From assembly GCA_900539835.1 (NCBI GenBank), contig UQDR01000001.1, positions 78,495 to 142,494 on the forward strand: a stretch of DNA of 64,000 nucleotides. Direction: 5' to 3'. Below, one piece after another: positions 25,431-33,903 of this stretch (the first letter of the stretch is position 1; each line of letters opens with the position of its first letter). The position numbers were made by a program, and so were the translations under genes. Origin of the DNA: an uncultured Ruminococcus sp. (GTDB lineage Bacteria > Bacillota > Clostridia > Oscillospirales > Ruminococcaceae). The notes under the pieces were generated by a model. That model made no database searches and was not told the DNA's origin. It worked only from the letters and a program-made list of their open reading frames with translations.

Positions 25431-25459
25431 ATGATATCACTTTTACTTAATTTCGTCAA
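25431..25459 (-). promoter_or_regulatory. Promoter of lysA
   Basis: On the minus strand TTGACG (25459-25454) and TATCAT (25436-25431) have a 17-base spacer. The leader is only about 40 bases, so there is no room for a lysine riboswitch. Confidence 0.65.
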
Positions 25460-25565
25460 CAATCATTTGTATTTTTTCTGTTTCAACTAATTTTGCAAAA
25501 AATTACTTTAATATTATTAGTCATATATACTAATCAGATATATTTTTCAATCATATAATATGCAA

Positions 25566-25597
25566 AAATCGCCCGCAGCTAAACAGCCACAGGCGAC
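25566..25597 (-). terminator. Terminator of the ferredoxin gene
   Basis: On the minus strand CGCCTGTGGC and GCTGCGGGCG form a ten-pair stem with G-U pairs around a six-base loop, followed by ATTTTTGC. Confidence 0.7.
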
Positions 25598-25626
25598 ATA
25601 TTTGTTTGAATAAAACCGACTATGTA

Positions 25627-25797
25627 TTATTCAGCAGCAGGAGCACCAACAGGGCAAGTACCTGCGCAAGAACCGCAATCGATGCAAGCATCAGCGTCGA
25701 TTACATACTTTCCGTCGCTTTCAGAAATAGCACCAACAGGGCAAGCATCTGCACAAGCGCCGCAGCCGATACATTCATCGCTAATTTTATATGCCAT
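25627..25797 (-). CDS. Ferredoxin, 2[4Fe-4S] clostridial type
   Basis: This 56-residue electron carrier was translated directly from the minus strand. It has two perfect cluster motifs: Cys9, 12, 15 and 19 in ECIGCGACADACPVGA, and Cys38, 41, 44 and 48 in ACIDCGSCAGTCPVGA. The start is MAYKISDE after a strong AGGAGGT. It ends PAAE. It is likely the low-potential partner of enzymes such as the adjacent indolepyruvate:ferredoxin oxidoreductase, though it has its own terminator and serves many enzymes in clostridia. Confidence 0.95.
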   Translation of the reverse strand: MAYKISDECIGCGACADACPVGAISESDGKYVIDADACIDCGSCAGTCPVGAPAAE

Positions 25798-25923
25798 AAT
25801 GACAACCTCCTCAATAGAATTAAAGCCAGTTATTACAACTGCTTTATAATATTATAATAACACATTTTAAAAAAAATGCAAGCGTTTTTTTATAATATCA
25901 TAAAATTTTCATAAATGAAACAA

Positions 25924-26358
25924 TCAGATATTTAAAAGCTCTTCCTGTCCCACAAGACTATATCCGTTTTCTGTTAAGGTTTTAACTGCAAGCTCATTAT
26001 CATCCACTCTTAGAATAAGGAACGCAGTTCCCTCTTCCTCCTTGATAAAAGCGGCATACATATATTCTACGCTTATATTTCCTTTATACAAGACATCCAT
26101 TGCATCAGCAAGTCCGCCCGGTTTATTTTGAATTTTAATGGCGAGAACGTTGGTTATAGTAACTGAGCAGCCGTTACTTTTTAAAACCTCAAGCGCTTTT
26201 TCACTATCGTTTACGATAAGTCTGAGGATTCCGAAGTCCTTTGTGTCAGCAATTGACATTGCCTTTATAGAAAGATTATTATCTCCTAAAAGTCTTGTTA
26301 CTGCAGAAAGTCTTCCTGCACGGTTTTCAACAAACACTGATAATTGTTTAACTGTCAT
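25924..26358 (-). CDS. Tandem ACT-domain protein
   Basis: The 144 residues contain two ACT domains. The first starts QLSVFVENRAGRLSAVTRLL and the second starts AIKIQNKPGGLADAMDVL. Such stand-alone double-ACT proteins regularly sit next to phenylacetate-CoA ligase and ior genes, and are thought to sense amino acids, probably aromatic ones. It lies 20 bases after paaK and is the last gene of the ior operon. No DNA-binding domain is present, so it likely acts on a protein partner. Confidence 0.88.
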   Translation of the reverse strand: MTVKQLSVFVENRAGRLSAVTRLLGDNNLSIKAMSIADTKDFGILRLIVNDSEKALEVLKSNGCSVTITNVLAIKIQNKPGGLADAMDVLYKGNISVEYMYAAFIKEEEGTAFLILRVDDNELAVKTLTENGYSLVGQEELLNI

Positions 26359-26378
26359 AAAAACCTCCTTAAATCACC

Positions 26379-27686
26379 TTAAACAAGTTTTCTTTTATCA
26401 ATTACACGAACAGCTTTTCCTTCGGAACGTGTAATAGTTTTTGGTTCAACAAGCTTTATTTTAGCGCTGATTCCAAGAATTGAATGAATTTCTCCGCCAA
26501 TCTTCTTTTCAAGCTCTTCCACTGACTTTATAGTATCCGAAAGCATATCATTTGAAAGCTCTACTTGAATTTCAAAAGTATCTTTATTATTAACTCGGTC
26601 AACTATAATCTGATAATTAGGCGTAACATTACTCATTTTCAGTAAAACAGATTCAATCTGAGACGGGAAAACATTTACGCCCTTGATTATAAGCATATCG
26701 TCGCTTCTGCCCATTGGCTTTGTCATTTTAATAAGTGTTCTTCCGCATGAGCATTTTTCTCTTGAAAGCACGCATATATCTCTTGTTCTGTATCTCAGCA
26801 ATGGAAAAGCTTCTTTTGTAATGCTTGTAAAAACAAGCTCTCCCTTTGAGCCTTCCGGAAGCACTTCGCCTGTATCCGGGTCAATAATTTCAGCAATAAA
26901 ATGGTCTTCATTAATATGCATACCGGTTTGTTCACTACATTCAAATGAAACGCCCGGACCGCTTGTTTCTGTTAAGCCATATATGTCATATGCTTTGATA
27001 CCCAAAAGTCTTTGGATTTCTTGACGCATCTCTTCTGTCCATGGTTCAGCGCCGAAAATACCGGCTTTTAGACTGATGTCCTCAGGTCCATACCCCATAT
27101 CATGAAGTGTTTCTCCGATATATGCTGCGTATGACGGTGTACAGCACAGAATAGTTGATTTAAGATCACGCATAAACTGAATTTGTCTTTCTGTATTGCC
27201 GGAAGACATAGGAAGTGTAAGACAGCCGACTTTATGAGAACCGCCGTTGAGTCCCGGACCTCCTGTGAAAAGTCCATAACCGTAGCACACCTGACAAACA
27301 TCATCCTTTGTTCCGCCTGCTGCAACTATAGCTCTTGCACAGCAGTCCTCCCAGAGATCAATATCATTCTGGGTATAAAAAGCAACCACTCTTTTTCCTG
27401 TAGTGCCACTGGTGGACTGAATTCTTACACAATCTGAAAGCGGTTTTGCAAGCAAGCCATAGGGATAAGCTTCACGCAAGTCAGCCTTGGTCAAAAACGG
27501 AAGCTTATGTAGATCTTCTGTACCTTTGATATCCTCGGGAGTTACGCCCTTCTCATCCATTAAATTCTTATAATAAGGCACATTTTCATATACATGCTTG
27601 ACCTGAGCAACTAAACGCTCGTCCTGGAGCTTTTTCATCTCCTCTCTCGACATACACTCTATTGACTCGTTCCAATATCTTTCCAT
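26379..27686 (-). CDS. paaK: Phenylacetate-CoA ligase family protein
   Basis: This adenylate-forming enzyme would make aryl-acetyl-CoA from an aryl acetate, ATP and CoA. Its 435 residues include ERYWNESIECMSREEM at the N-terminus, the AMP-binding loop IQSTSGTTGKRVV, YGLTETSGPG, the LLRYRTRDIC region and the SDDMLIIKGVNVFPSQIE hinge, all typical of PaaK. Because it is embedded between iorB and an ACT gene, the likely substrates are phenylacetate, indoleacetate or hydroxyphenylacetate. Whether it acts in degradation or in reductive amino acid synthesis is open. Confidence 0.93.
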   Translation of the reverse strand: MERYWNESIECMSREEMKKLQDERLVAQVKHVYENVPYYKNLMDEKGVTPEDIKGTEDLHKLPFLTKADLREAYPYGLLAKPLSDCVRIQSTSGTTGKRVVAFYTQNDIDLWEDCCARAIVAAGGTKDDVCQVCYGYGLFTGGPGLNGGSHKVGCLTLPMSSGNTERQIQFMRDLKSTILCCTPSYAAYIGETLHDMGYGPEDISLKAGIFGAEPWTEEMRQEIQRLLGIKAYDIYGLTETSGPGVSFECSEQTGMHINEDHFIAEIIDPDTGEVLPEGSKGELVFTSITKEAFPLLRYRTRDICVLSREKCSCGRTLIKMTKPMGRSDDMLIIKGVNVFPSQIESVLLKMSNVTPNYQIIVDRVNNKDTFEIQVELSNDMLSDTIKSVEELEKKIGGEIHSILGISAKIKLVEPKTITRSEGKAVRVIDKRKLV

Positions 27687-27719
27687 TGGAAAAACCTCCT
27701 TCGTATTCTATAGAAAATC

Positions 27720-28295
27720 TTATTTAACTTCTCTTCCGAGGGCAAATGCTTTTTTATTTAGCTCAAGAAATTTTGCTGGTACACATTCCTCAACAGCTTT
27801 TTCCCAAGCACTGACATCAAAAGGCATTTTAGTTGAAACAACTCCCATAAGAACTACATTTGAAGCTTTTGAATTTCCAGCCTGTTCAGCTAAAGTTAAT
27901 GCGTCAACGGCAATAACGTCAATTCCTTGTGATTTAATTTTCTCAATGATATTGTCGGGATAAGCAGCTGCACCTGTAATAACAGGCATTGGATCAATTT
28001 TTTGAGTAGAAGTAACTAAATGTCCTCCTTTTTTCAGATAAGGAAGCCATCTTGCAGCCTCGAGCTGTTCAAAGCTGATAATTATATCTGCTTCACCCTT
28101 TGTAACAACAGGTGAACAAACTTCATCACCATATTTAACATATGTAACAACCGAACCGCCTCGCTGGCTCATTCCGTGAACTTCAGATACTTTTACATCA
28201 TAGCCCTGCTGTAAAAGCACATTTCCTATCAGTCTTGACGCAAGCAACGAGCCTTGTCCGCCAACGCCGACTATCATAATAGACTTAGTTTCCAT
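27720..28295 (-). CDS. iorB: Indolepyruvate:ferredoxin oxidoreductase, beta subunit
   Basis: IorB is the gamma-type subunit of a two-subunit 2-oxoacid:ferredoxin oxidoreductase. The 191-residue protein starts with the GVGGQGSLLASRLIG phosphate-binding segment and carries EVHGMSQRGGSVVTYVKYG, the family signature. It lies 29 bases downstream of iorA. Confidence 0.95.
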   Translation of the reverse strand: METKSIMIVGVGGQGSLLASRLIGNVLLQQGYDVKVSEVHGMSQRGGSVVTYVKYGDEVCSPVVTKGEADIIISFEQLEAARWLPYLKKGGHLVTSTQKIDPMPVITGAAAYPDNIIEKIKSQGIDVIAVDALTLAEQAGNSKASNVVLMGVVSTKMPFDVSAWEKAVEECVPAKFLELNKKAFALGREVK

Positions 28296-28324
28296 TTATA
28301 TTACACCTCATTATGTAGTTATTT

Positions 28325-30055
28325 TTATTCGGCAGAAATTGCATTTAATTTACACATTTCTGTGCAGATTCCGCATCCGACACACTGGGTATGGTCAATT
28401 ACACACTTTCCGTCATGAATTGAAATTGCAGGACATCCGATTTTCAGGCACTGTTTACAGCCAACGCATTTTTCTGCATTAACCTTAAGAGGCGCATTAT
28501 GCTTAACATATTTAAGCAAAGCACACGGACGTCTTGAAATTATAACTGATGGTTCTTCTTTATCAAGCTCTTCTTTTATGACCTCTAAAGATTCTGCCAT
28601 ATGATATGGATCAATGACCCTAACGCTTTTAATTCCGATTGCATGACACAAATCTTCAAGATTTACTGCTGCAGCAGGGTCACCTTTAAGATTTTTTCCT
28701 GTTGTAGGATTTTGCTGGTGACCTGTCATTCCCGTAATGGAGTTATCAAGAATAATTACTGTAGAATTAGTTGAGTTATAGGCAATATTTACAAGACCAG
28801 TCATACCGCTGTGCATAAACGTTGAATCGCCGATAACGGCTACAGACTTCTTTTCTGCTTCTGCACCGAGAGCTTTATTAAATCCATGCAAACCGCTTAT
28901 TGATGCACCCATACATATAGTAGAATCCATAGCACAAAGCGGTGGTGTTGCACCAAGAGTATAACAGCCGATGTCTCCTGAAACCATAACGCCGAGTTTT
29001 GACAAGCAATAGAACAGACCTCTATGGGGGCAGCCTGCACACATAACTGGAGGGCGAACAGGAACTGTTTCTTCAAAAGCTGTAATCTCTTTTGTTTCGC
29101 CAAGAATTTTCTCTGCAACTATAGCCTGTGAGATTTCGCCCAATAAACTGAAAGTATCTTTTCCGTGAACCTCAACGCCGATTTTTTTACAATGAGTTTC
29201 AATTACATCATCAAGTTCTTCTATTACATAAACATTTTTGCATTTAGATGCAAATTCTTTTATTATATTTACAGGCAGAGGATTAACGATGCCAAGCTTT
29301 AAATATGACGCTTTATTTCCCAAAGCTTCTTTTGCATACTGATAAGAAATACCTGACGTGATAACTCCAATATCAGTATTATTTAATTCAACTTTATTAA
29401 GCTCTGAAGTTTCAGAAAATTCAGCAATCTTAACAAGTCTTTCTTCAACCTTTGGGTGACGTTTAATTGCGTTACCGGGCATCATAACAAATTTCTGTGG
29501 ATTTTTCTTATATGTAATATGCTCTTTCGGTATTCTGTCACACATTTCTACTGCCGACTGAGAATGTGAAACTCTTGTAGACATTCTGATTATTACCGGT
29601 GTATCAAATTGCTCAGACAAATCAAAAGCTGCTTTAGCAAATTCTTTACACTCAGCAGAATCAGACGGCTCGATCATCATGACTTTTGAAGCAATAGCAT
29701 GATGTCTTGAATCCTGTTCGTTTTGAGATGAATGCATCCCCGGGTCGTCTGCAACAGCAATTACCATTCCTGCATTAACGCCTGTATAACCGGCTGTATA
29801 TAAAGGATCGGCTGCCACATTCAAACCAACATGTTTCATTGCGCAAAAGCTTCTTGCACCTGCTATTGATGCACCGAGTGCAACTTCCATTGCAACTTTC
29901 TCATTCGGCGCCCATTCAGCATAAACATCATCATACTCGGCAACACATTCAGTTATTTCCGTTGACGGTGTTCCCGGATAGGATGAAGCAATTTCACAAC
30001 CTGCTTCATAAAGTCCTCTTGCAAAGGCTTCATTACCAAGCATTAATTTTTTCAT
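28325..30055 (-). CDS. iorA: Indolepyruvate:ferredoxin oxidoreductase, alpha subunit
   Basis: IorA oxidatively decarboxylates aryl-pyruvates to aryl-acetyl-CoA with ferredoxin as acceptor. Its 576 residues show the pyrimidine-binding N-terminal domain (SSYPGTPSTEITE, VAADPLYTAGYTGVNAG), the TPP domain with CAGCPHRG, GDIGCYTLGATPP, GDSTFMHSGMTG and DNSITGMTG, and a C-terminal double 4Fe-4S domain (CVGCKQCLKIGCP and CVGCGICTEMC). It is the first gene of iorA-iorB-paaK-ACT. The reaction may also run in the carboxylating direction in fermenters. Confidence 0.96.
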   Translation of the reverse strand: MKKLMLGNEAFARGLYEAGCEIASSYPGTPSTEITECVAEYDDVYAEWAPNEKVAMEVALGASIAGARSFCAMKHVGLNVAADPLYTAGYTGVNAGMVIAVADDPGMHSSQNEQDSRHHAIASKVMMIEPSDSAECKEFAKAAFDLSEQFDTPVIIRMSTRVSHSQSAVEMCDRIPKEHITYKKNPQKFVMMPGNAIKRHPKVEERLVKIAEFSETSELNKVELNNTDIGVITSGISYQYAKEALGNKASYLKLGIVNPLPVNIIKEFASKCKNVYVIEELDDVIETHCKKIGVEVHGKDTFSLLGEISQAIVAEKILGETKEITAFEETVPVRPPVMCAGCPHRGLFYCLSKLGVMVSGDIGCYTLGATPPLCAMDSTICMGASISGLHGFNKALGAEAEKKSVAVIGDSTFMHSGMTGLVNIAYNSTNSTVIILDNSITGMTGHQQNPTTGKNLKGDPAAAVNLEDLCHAIGIKSVRVIDPYHMAESLEVIKEELDKEEPSVIISRRPCALLKYVKHNAPLKVNAEKCVGCKQCLKIGCPAISIHDGKCVIDHTQCVGCGICTEMCKLNAISAE

Positions 30056-30172
30056 AACTATTTATCTTTCCTTTCATCAGAACCTTGTCTATAACAATAT
30101 TATTATATATTTCAAATAATAATCTTATTTCTCTTATTGTTAAAATAGACAAAATATTTCTCAATACAAGTC

Positions 30173-30201
30173 ATTATAGCATAAAACTTCACAAAAAGCA
30201 A
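30173..30201 (-). promoter_or_regulatory. Promoter of the ior operon
   Basis: On the minus strand TTGCTT (30201-30196) and TATAAT (30178-30173) are separated by 17 bases. The leader is about 110 bases long and AT-rich. I see no T-box core in it. Confidence 0.65.
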
Positions 30202-30304
30202 CAGTTTTTTTGTGAAACAATATAATAATTTAACACAATAACAACAAACAATTCAGCGACAGATATTTGCAGCTTTTTCAAAAAAGATAATGACTTATAG
30301 CAAC

Positions 30305-30340
30305 AAAACAGAGTATTCCCCACTGGGAAAACTCCGTTTT
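30305..30340. terminator. Long hairpin terminator
   Basis: AAAACAGAGTATTCCC and GGGAAAACTCCGTTTT form a 16-base stem with two mismatches and a CACT loop. Both flanks end in A/T runs, so it works in either direction. It most likely ends the kinase transcript from the right. Confidence 0.75.
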
Positions 30341-30555
30341 ATCTCCTTAATTGTGCAATAAACAAGAATTATAATACTCCACTCCCGCACCTTTCTTCAC
30401 ATTCCCGCAACCCGCTATTCTATTCAGTAACTTTGTTGACCATCGGAGAGTGCAAAACGCTTTTGATGGAATGGACGGTACGGTAATTCTGTCAAAAGTG
30501 TCCTTACGTTACTTTCGCGAAAAGTAACAAAGGCTGATGAGAACCTAACAAGAAT
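30341..30555. other. Gene-free spacer with a palindrome
   Basis: This 215-base stretch has no plausible gene. It holds a perfect inverted repeat GTTACTTT-cgcga-AAAGTAAC at about 30508-30528 and has a noticeably higher GC content than the neighbouring spacers. Both features suggest a dispersed intergenic repeat or a decayed element, but only one copy is visible in the window. Confidence 0.4.
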
Positions 30556-31089
30556 TTAGCTGTTTCTTATAATACTAACCACTTTGTCAACAATCACTTC
30601 CAAATCTTCTGCTCCGTCAATCACATAATCCGAGTTTGGAAGAATATCTTTTATCATCTGTACATACGCCACCCTTGCACCTTTAAGGTAATTCTGCATA
30701 TCAAGGCGTATTTCATTTGCTGTTGCGTTTTTCATATCCCTTAAAACTCTTCTTGCCATTGCAATATCGAGCGGAGTATCGATAAACACAGCACAATCTA
30801 TATCGTCCTTTATTAACTTATTTTGGTACGCAAACGGATAATCTAACAGCAAGTATTCATATTCGCCGCAGTTTTTCATTTTTTCAATATCACTTTTTAG
30901 TGGACTTAAATCCCATACATTGTAGTAATCTGTACCCTCCATTGTCCATTTACAAAAATCTTCTACCTCACCGTCAAAAGAATAATCGTCAAAATGAAGT
31001 GAAGTTGTTTTAGGTATTTTCTTCTTAATCTCATTCACAACTGTTGTTTTACCACCTGCAGTTACTGCAGCAATCGAAATAATCTTCAT
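30556..31089 (-). CDS. P-loop nucleoside/uridine kinase-like protein
   Basis: This is a 177-residue P-loop phosphotransferase. The Walker A region is AAVTAGGKTT at residues 7-16, the substrate-site DDYSFD follows near residue 34, and a LLLDYPFAY Walker-B-like strand and an RRVLRDM lid arginine segment are present. It resembles uridine kinase and AAA-type small-molecule kinases. The substrate is not predictable. It stands alone with terminator-like DNA downstream. Confidence 0.75.
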   Translation of the reverse strand: MKIISIAAVTAGGKTTVVNEIKKKIPKTTSLHFDDYSFDGEVEDFCKWTMEGTDYYNVWDLSPLKSDIEKMKNCGEYEYLLLDYPFAYQNKLIKDDIDCAVFIDTPLDIAMARRVLRDMKNATANEIRLDMQNYLKGARVAYVQMIKDILPNSDYVIDGAEDLEVIVDKVVSIIRNS

Positions 31090-31306
31090 CTCATTACCTC
31101 TACAAATTATGCTTTATCGATTAAATTATAATTTACATCATTATACCACAATAGACTTATAAAATCAACAATTTGCCGCCTTTAGCTGTGCATTTTCTGC
31201 TTCAGCAATGTATTATATGAAATTTAAATTTAAATTTTTTAATATTTCTATATTGTTATTTTTAAACATATATTAAATTAAACTATTTATGATTTTTTTC
31301 AAGCAG
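31090..31306. other. AT-rich spacer upstream of feoA
   Basis: This spacer between the divergent kinase and feo genes is very AT-rich, and I see no gene or clear structured RNA in it. The feo promoter lies at its right end. Confidence 0.5.
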
Positions 31307-31362
31307 TTGAAATTTTAAAAAAACTATGTTATAATAAAGTTAGCCATATGCAACTCTTGCAT
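31307..31362 (+). promoter_or_regulatory. feo promoter with a small inverted repeat downstream
   Basis: TTGAAA (31307-31312) and TATAAT (31330-31335) have a 17-base spacer. Just after the predicted start, ATGCAA-ctc-TTGCAT (31348-31362) is a perfect six-base inverted repeat that could be a metal-regulator operator. No canonical Fur box is evident. Confidence 0.6.
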
Positions 31363-31400
31363 TTAAACTTTACTTTGCTTTTACATTCATTGGAGGACAT

Positions 31401-31643
31401 ATGAAATACAAAACAATAAACGACTTATCTGTCGGAGAGTCTGCACTTATACTCAGCATTAACTGTGAGGGTGCGATGAAACGACGCCTGATAGACATGG
31501 GAATCACTCCCGGGGTCAAAGTTATACTATATAAAATCGCCCCTTTAGGTGATCCTCTTGAACTAAAATTAAGAGGATACATGCTTTCGATAAGACGCTC
31601 CGAAGCTAAAAATATATTTGTTAAAAGGGAGATTGATTCATGA
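31401..31643 (+). CDS. feoA: Ferrous iron transport protein FeoA
   Basis: FeoA is a small SH3-like cytosolic protein needed for FeoB activity. The 80 residues contain the family pattern CEGAMKRRLIDMGITPGVKV with the PLGDPLELKLRGYMLSIRR tail. The ATG follows GGAGGAC. Its stop overlaps the feoB start by four bases, so translation is coupled. Confidence 0.95.
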   Translation: MKYKTINDLSVGESALILSINCEGAMKRRLIDMGITPGVKVILYKIAPLGDPLELKLRGYMLSIRRSEAKNIFVKREIDS

Positions 31644-33643
31644 TTTCAATAGCTTTGGCCGGTAATCCCAACTGTGGAAAAACAACGCTTTTCAATGCAC
31701 TCACCGGATCAAATCAATATGTTGGAAACTGGGCTGGTGTTACCGTTGAAAAGAAAACCGGAAAAACAAAAGACGGAAAATTTAATATTATAGATTTGCC
31801 CGGAATATATTCTTTATCCCCATATTCAATGGAAGAGATAGTTAGCCGTGACTACATAATAAAAGAAAAGCCGCAGGCAATAATCAATATAATTGACGGC
31901 ACCAACATTGAGCGAAACTTATATTTAAGTGTTCAGCTTGTTGAACTGGGTATTCCGATGGTGCTTGTCATAAATATGATGGATGATGTCAAGGCACAGG
32001 GCACAACAATAGATACCTGTTATTTATCAAAACTTATGGGTATGCCTATTATACCTATATCCGCCCGAAAAGGTGATAACATTGACGAAGTATTGAGACA
32101 AATCGAATATGTAGTCAACAATAATATAACGCCGCCGGAAATTAATTTTGACATTAATACACAAAATGCTCTGAATGCAATTTTTTCTGAAATATACAGC
32201 GAAAACAAAAACGTTCCGTATTCTTTTTATTCATCCAAAATTCTTGAGGGTGATAAAAGAGTAATAAAGGAACTGAAGCTCTCTGAAAAACAATCAAAAA
32301 ATGTTGAAGCTATTGCTAAAAGATATGAGAACACCGGGAAATATGGCGATAGAGAAACGATGCTTGCTGACGCAAGATATCGTTTCATAGAAGACGTAAC
32401 TAAAAAATGTGTTGTTAAGGGCAAAAGTGATGAGAAGCTTACTGTCTCTGATAAAATTGATTTAATTGTTACCAACAGATTTTTAGCTCTTCCCATCTTT
32501 CTGCTTATAATGATGATTATCTTTTCTTTAACGTTTGGTAGTGTTGGAACTTTCCTTTCGGATCTGATTGAAAAGTTTTTCGGCGATATACTTTCTCCTG
32601 CTGTTGAAAACTTTTTAGATAAAGTTGATTCTCCGCAGTGGACAGCTTCTCTTATTATCAATGGTATTATAAACGGCGTTGGCGGAATTTTGACGTTCTT
32701 ACCCCAAATAGCAATACTATTTCTTTGCTTATCTATTCTTGAAGACAGCGGATATATGGCAAGAGCGGCTTTTATTACAGACAGATTTCTAAGAAAGCTT
32801 GGATTATCCGGAAAAAGCTTTATACCTATGATAATGGGCTTTGGCTGTACAACCCCTGCTGTTATGGCAACAAGAACACAGGAAAATATAAACGAACGCA
32901 GAATGACAATCCTTCTTATACCGTTTATGTCATGCGGCGCAAAGCTTCCTATTTATGCACTATTTGCCGGTGTATTCTTTGCGGCACATCAGGGATTAAT
33001 TGTTTTTTCGATGTACATAATAGGCTTTTTGCTTGCAATTATTATTGGTTTAATATTAAAAAAGACTTATTTTAAGAGCAATCAAGCACCATTTATTATG
33101 GAACTTCCCGCTTACAGACTTCCGCTGATTTCATCAGTTCTGAAAAACACATGGGATAAATGCAAAGGCTTTTTAATAAAAGCAGGTACAATAATTTTTG
33201 CAATGTCTATCATAATATGGCTTCTTCAGTCTTTTACTCCTACCCTACATTATACAGACGACAGCAGTGTCAGCTTGTTTGCTTATTTAGGTGGTCTGAT
33301 AGCTCCTATTTTCAAACCGCTTGGATTCGGGAACTGGAAAACAGGTGTATCACTTTTGTCAGGACTTGTAGCTAAAGAAGCGGTAGTAAGCACTATGCTT
33401 GTACTATATTCTGCGGCTAATGAGGCAGCATTGTCAGGGGCAATTCTTTCAGCCTTCACTCCCCTTTCAGCTTTTTCATTTATGGTTTTTTGTCTTCTTT
33501 ATATGCCATGTATATCAGCATTTGTAACCATAAAAAAAGAAACAGGAAGTATAAAATGGGCATTTGCAAGTGCGGTAATGCAATGCACTGTTGCATATAT
33601 AGTTTCTTTTCTCATTTATCAAATCGGTTCACTGATTATTTAA
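31640..33643 (+). CDS. feoB: Ferrous iron transporter FeoB
   Basis: FeoB imports Fe2+ across the cytoplasmic membrane under anaerobic conditions. The 667-residue protein has an N-terminal G domain with G1 GNPNCGKTTLF, the NWAGVTVE switch, G3 DLPG and G4 NMMD. A helical regulatory segment follows, and then from about residue 285 a polytopic membrane domain with two Gate regions, including the conserved Cys in GFGCTTPAVMATRT and the FMSCGAKLPIY motif. Length and order match clostridial FeoB. Confidence 0.97.
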   Translation: MISIALAGNPNCGKTTLFNALTGSNQYVGNWAGVTVEKKTGKTKDGKFNIIDLPGIYSLSPYSMEEIVSRDYIIKEKPQAIINIIDGTNIERNLYLSVQLVELGIPMVLVINMMDDVKAQGTTIDTCYLSKLMGMPIIPISARKGDNIDEVLRQIEYVVNNNITPPEINFDINTQNALNAIFSEIYSENKNVPYSFYSSKILEGDKRVIKELKLSEKQSKNVEAIAKRYENTGKYGDRETMLADARYRFIEDVTKKCVVKGKSDEKLTVSDKIDLIVTNRFLALPIFLLIMMIIFSLTFGSVGTFLSDLIEKFFGDILSPAVENFLDKVDSPQWTASLIINGIINGVGGILTFLPQIAILFLCLSILEDSGYMARAAFITDRFLRKLGLSGKSFIPMIMGFGCTTPAVMATRTQENINERRMTILLIPFMSCGAKLPIYALFAGVFFAAHQGLIVFSMYIIGFLLAIIIGLILKKTYFKSNQAPFIMELPAYRLPLISSVLKNTWDKCKGFLIKAGTIIFAMSIIIWLLQSFTPTLHYTDDSSVSLFAYLGGLIAPIFKPLGFGNWKTGVSLLSGLVAKEAVVSTMLVLYSAANEAALSGAILSAFTPLSAFSFMVFCLLYMPCISAFVTIKKETGSIKWAFASAVMQCTVAYIVSFLIYQIGSLII

Positions 33644-33658
33644 AGGATAAATAAAATA

Positions 33659-33814
33659 ATGAAATACATTGTAATTTTAATTTGCATATTATTAATTTTA
33701 TCAGCTTTTCTTATTCTAATTAAATCCTTAAAAAAAAGCTTTAAAAACCAATGCTGCGGCAATTGTCACAGATGTTCTTTTAATTTATGCAGTAAAAAAC
33801 ATGAAAATGAGTAA
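33659..33814 (+). CDS. FeoB-associated Cys-rich membrane mini-protein
   Basis: This 51-residue protein was translated directly from the sequence. It has one N-terminal membrane helix (about residues 3-22), a short basic linker, and then a Cys-rich tail NQCCGNCHRCSFNLC with five cysteines. Small proteins with this layout are a known companion of feoB in Firmicutes and are proposed to assist iron transfer. It starts 15 bases after the feoB stop, with AAAGGA upstream. Confidence 0.85.
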   Translation: MKYIVILICILLILSAFLILIKSLKKSFKNQCCGNCHRCSFNLCSKKHENE

Positions 33815-33836
33815 AAAGAGGTATTTTCGCAAATTC

Positions 33837-33865
33837 TTGACTTTTTTCATACTTTGTGTTATCAT
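33837..33865 (+). promoter_or_regulatory. Promoter of the CpsB-like gene
   Basis: TTGACT (33837-33842) and TATCAT (33860-33865) are separated by 17 bases, about 38 bases before the start codon. Confidence 0.6.
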
Positions 33866-33903
33866 ATAATTAGTTTAAGAATATAATAAGGAGTATAATT
33901 ATT

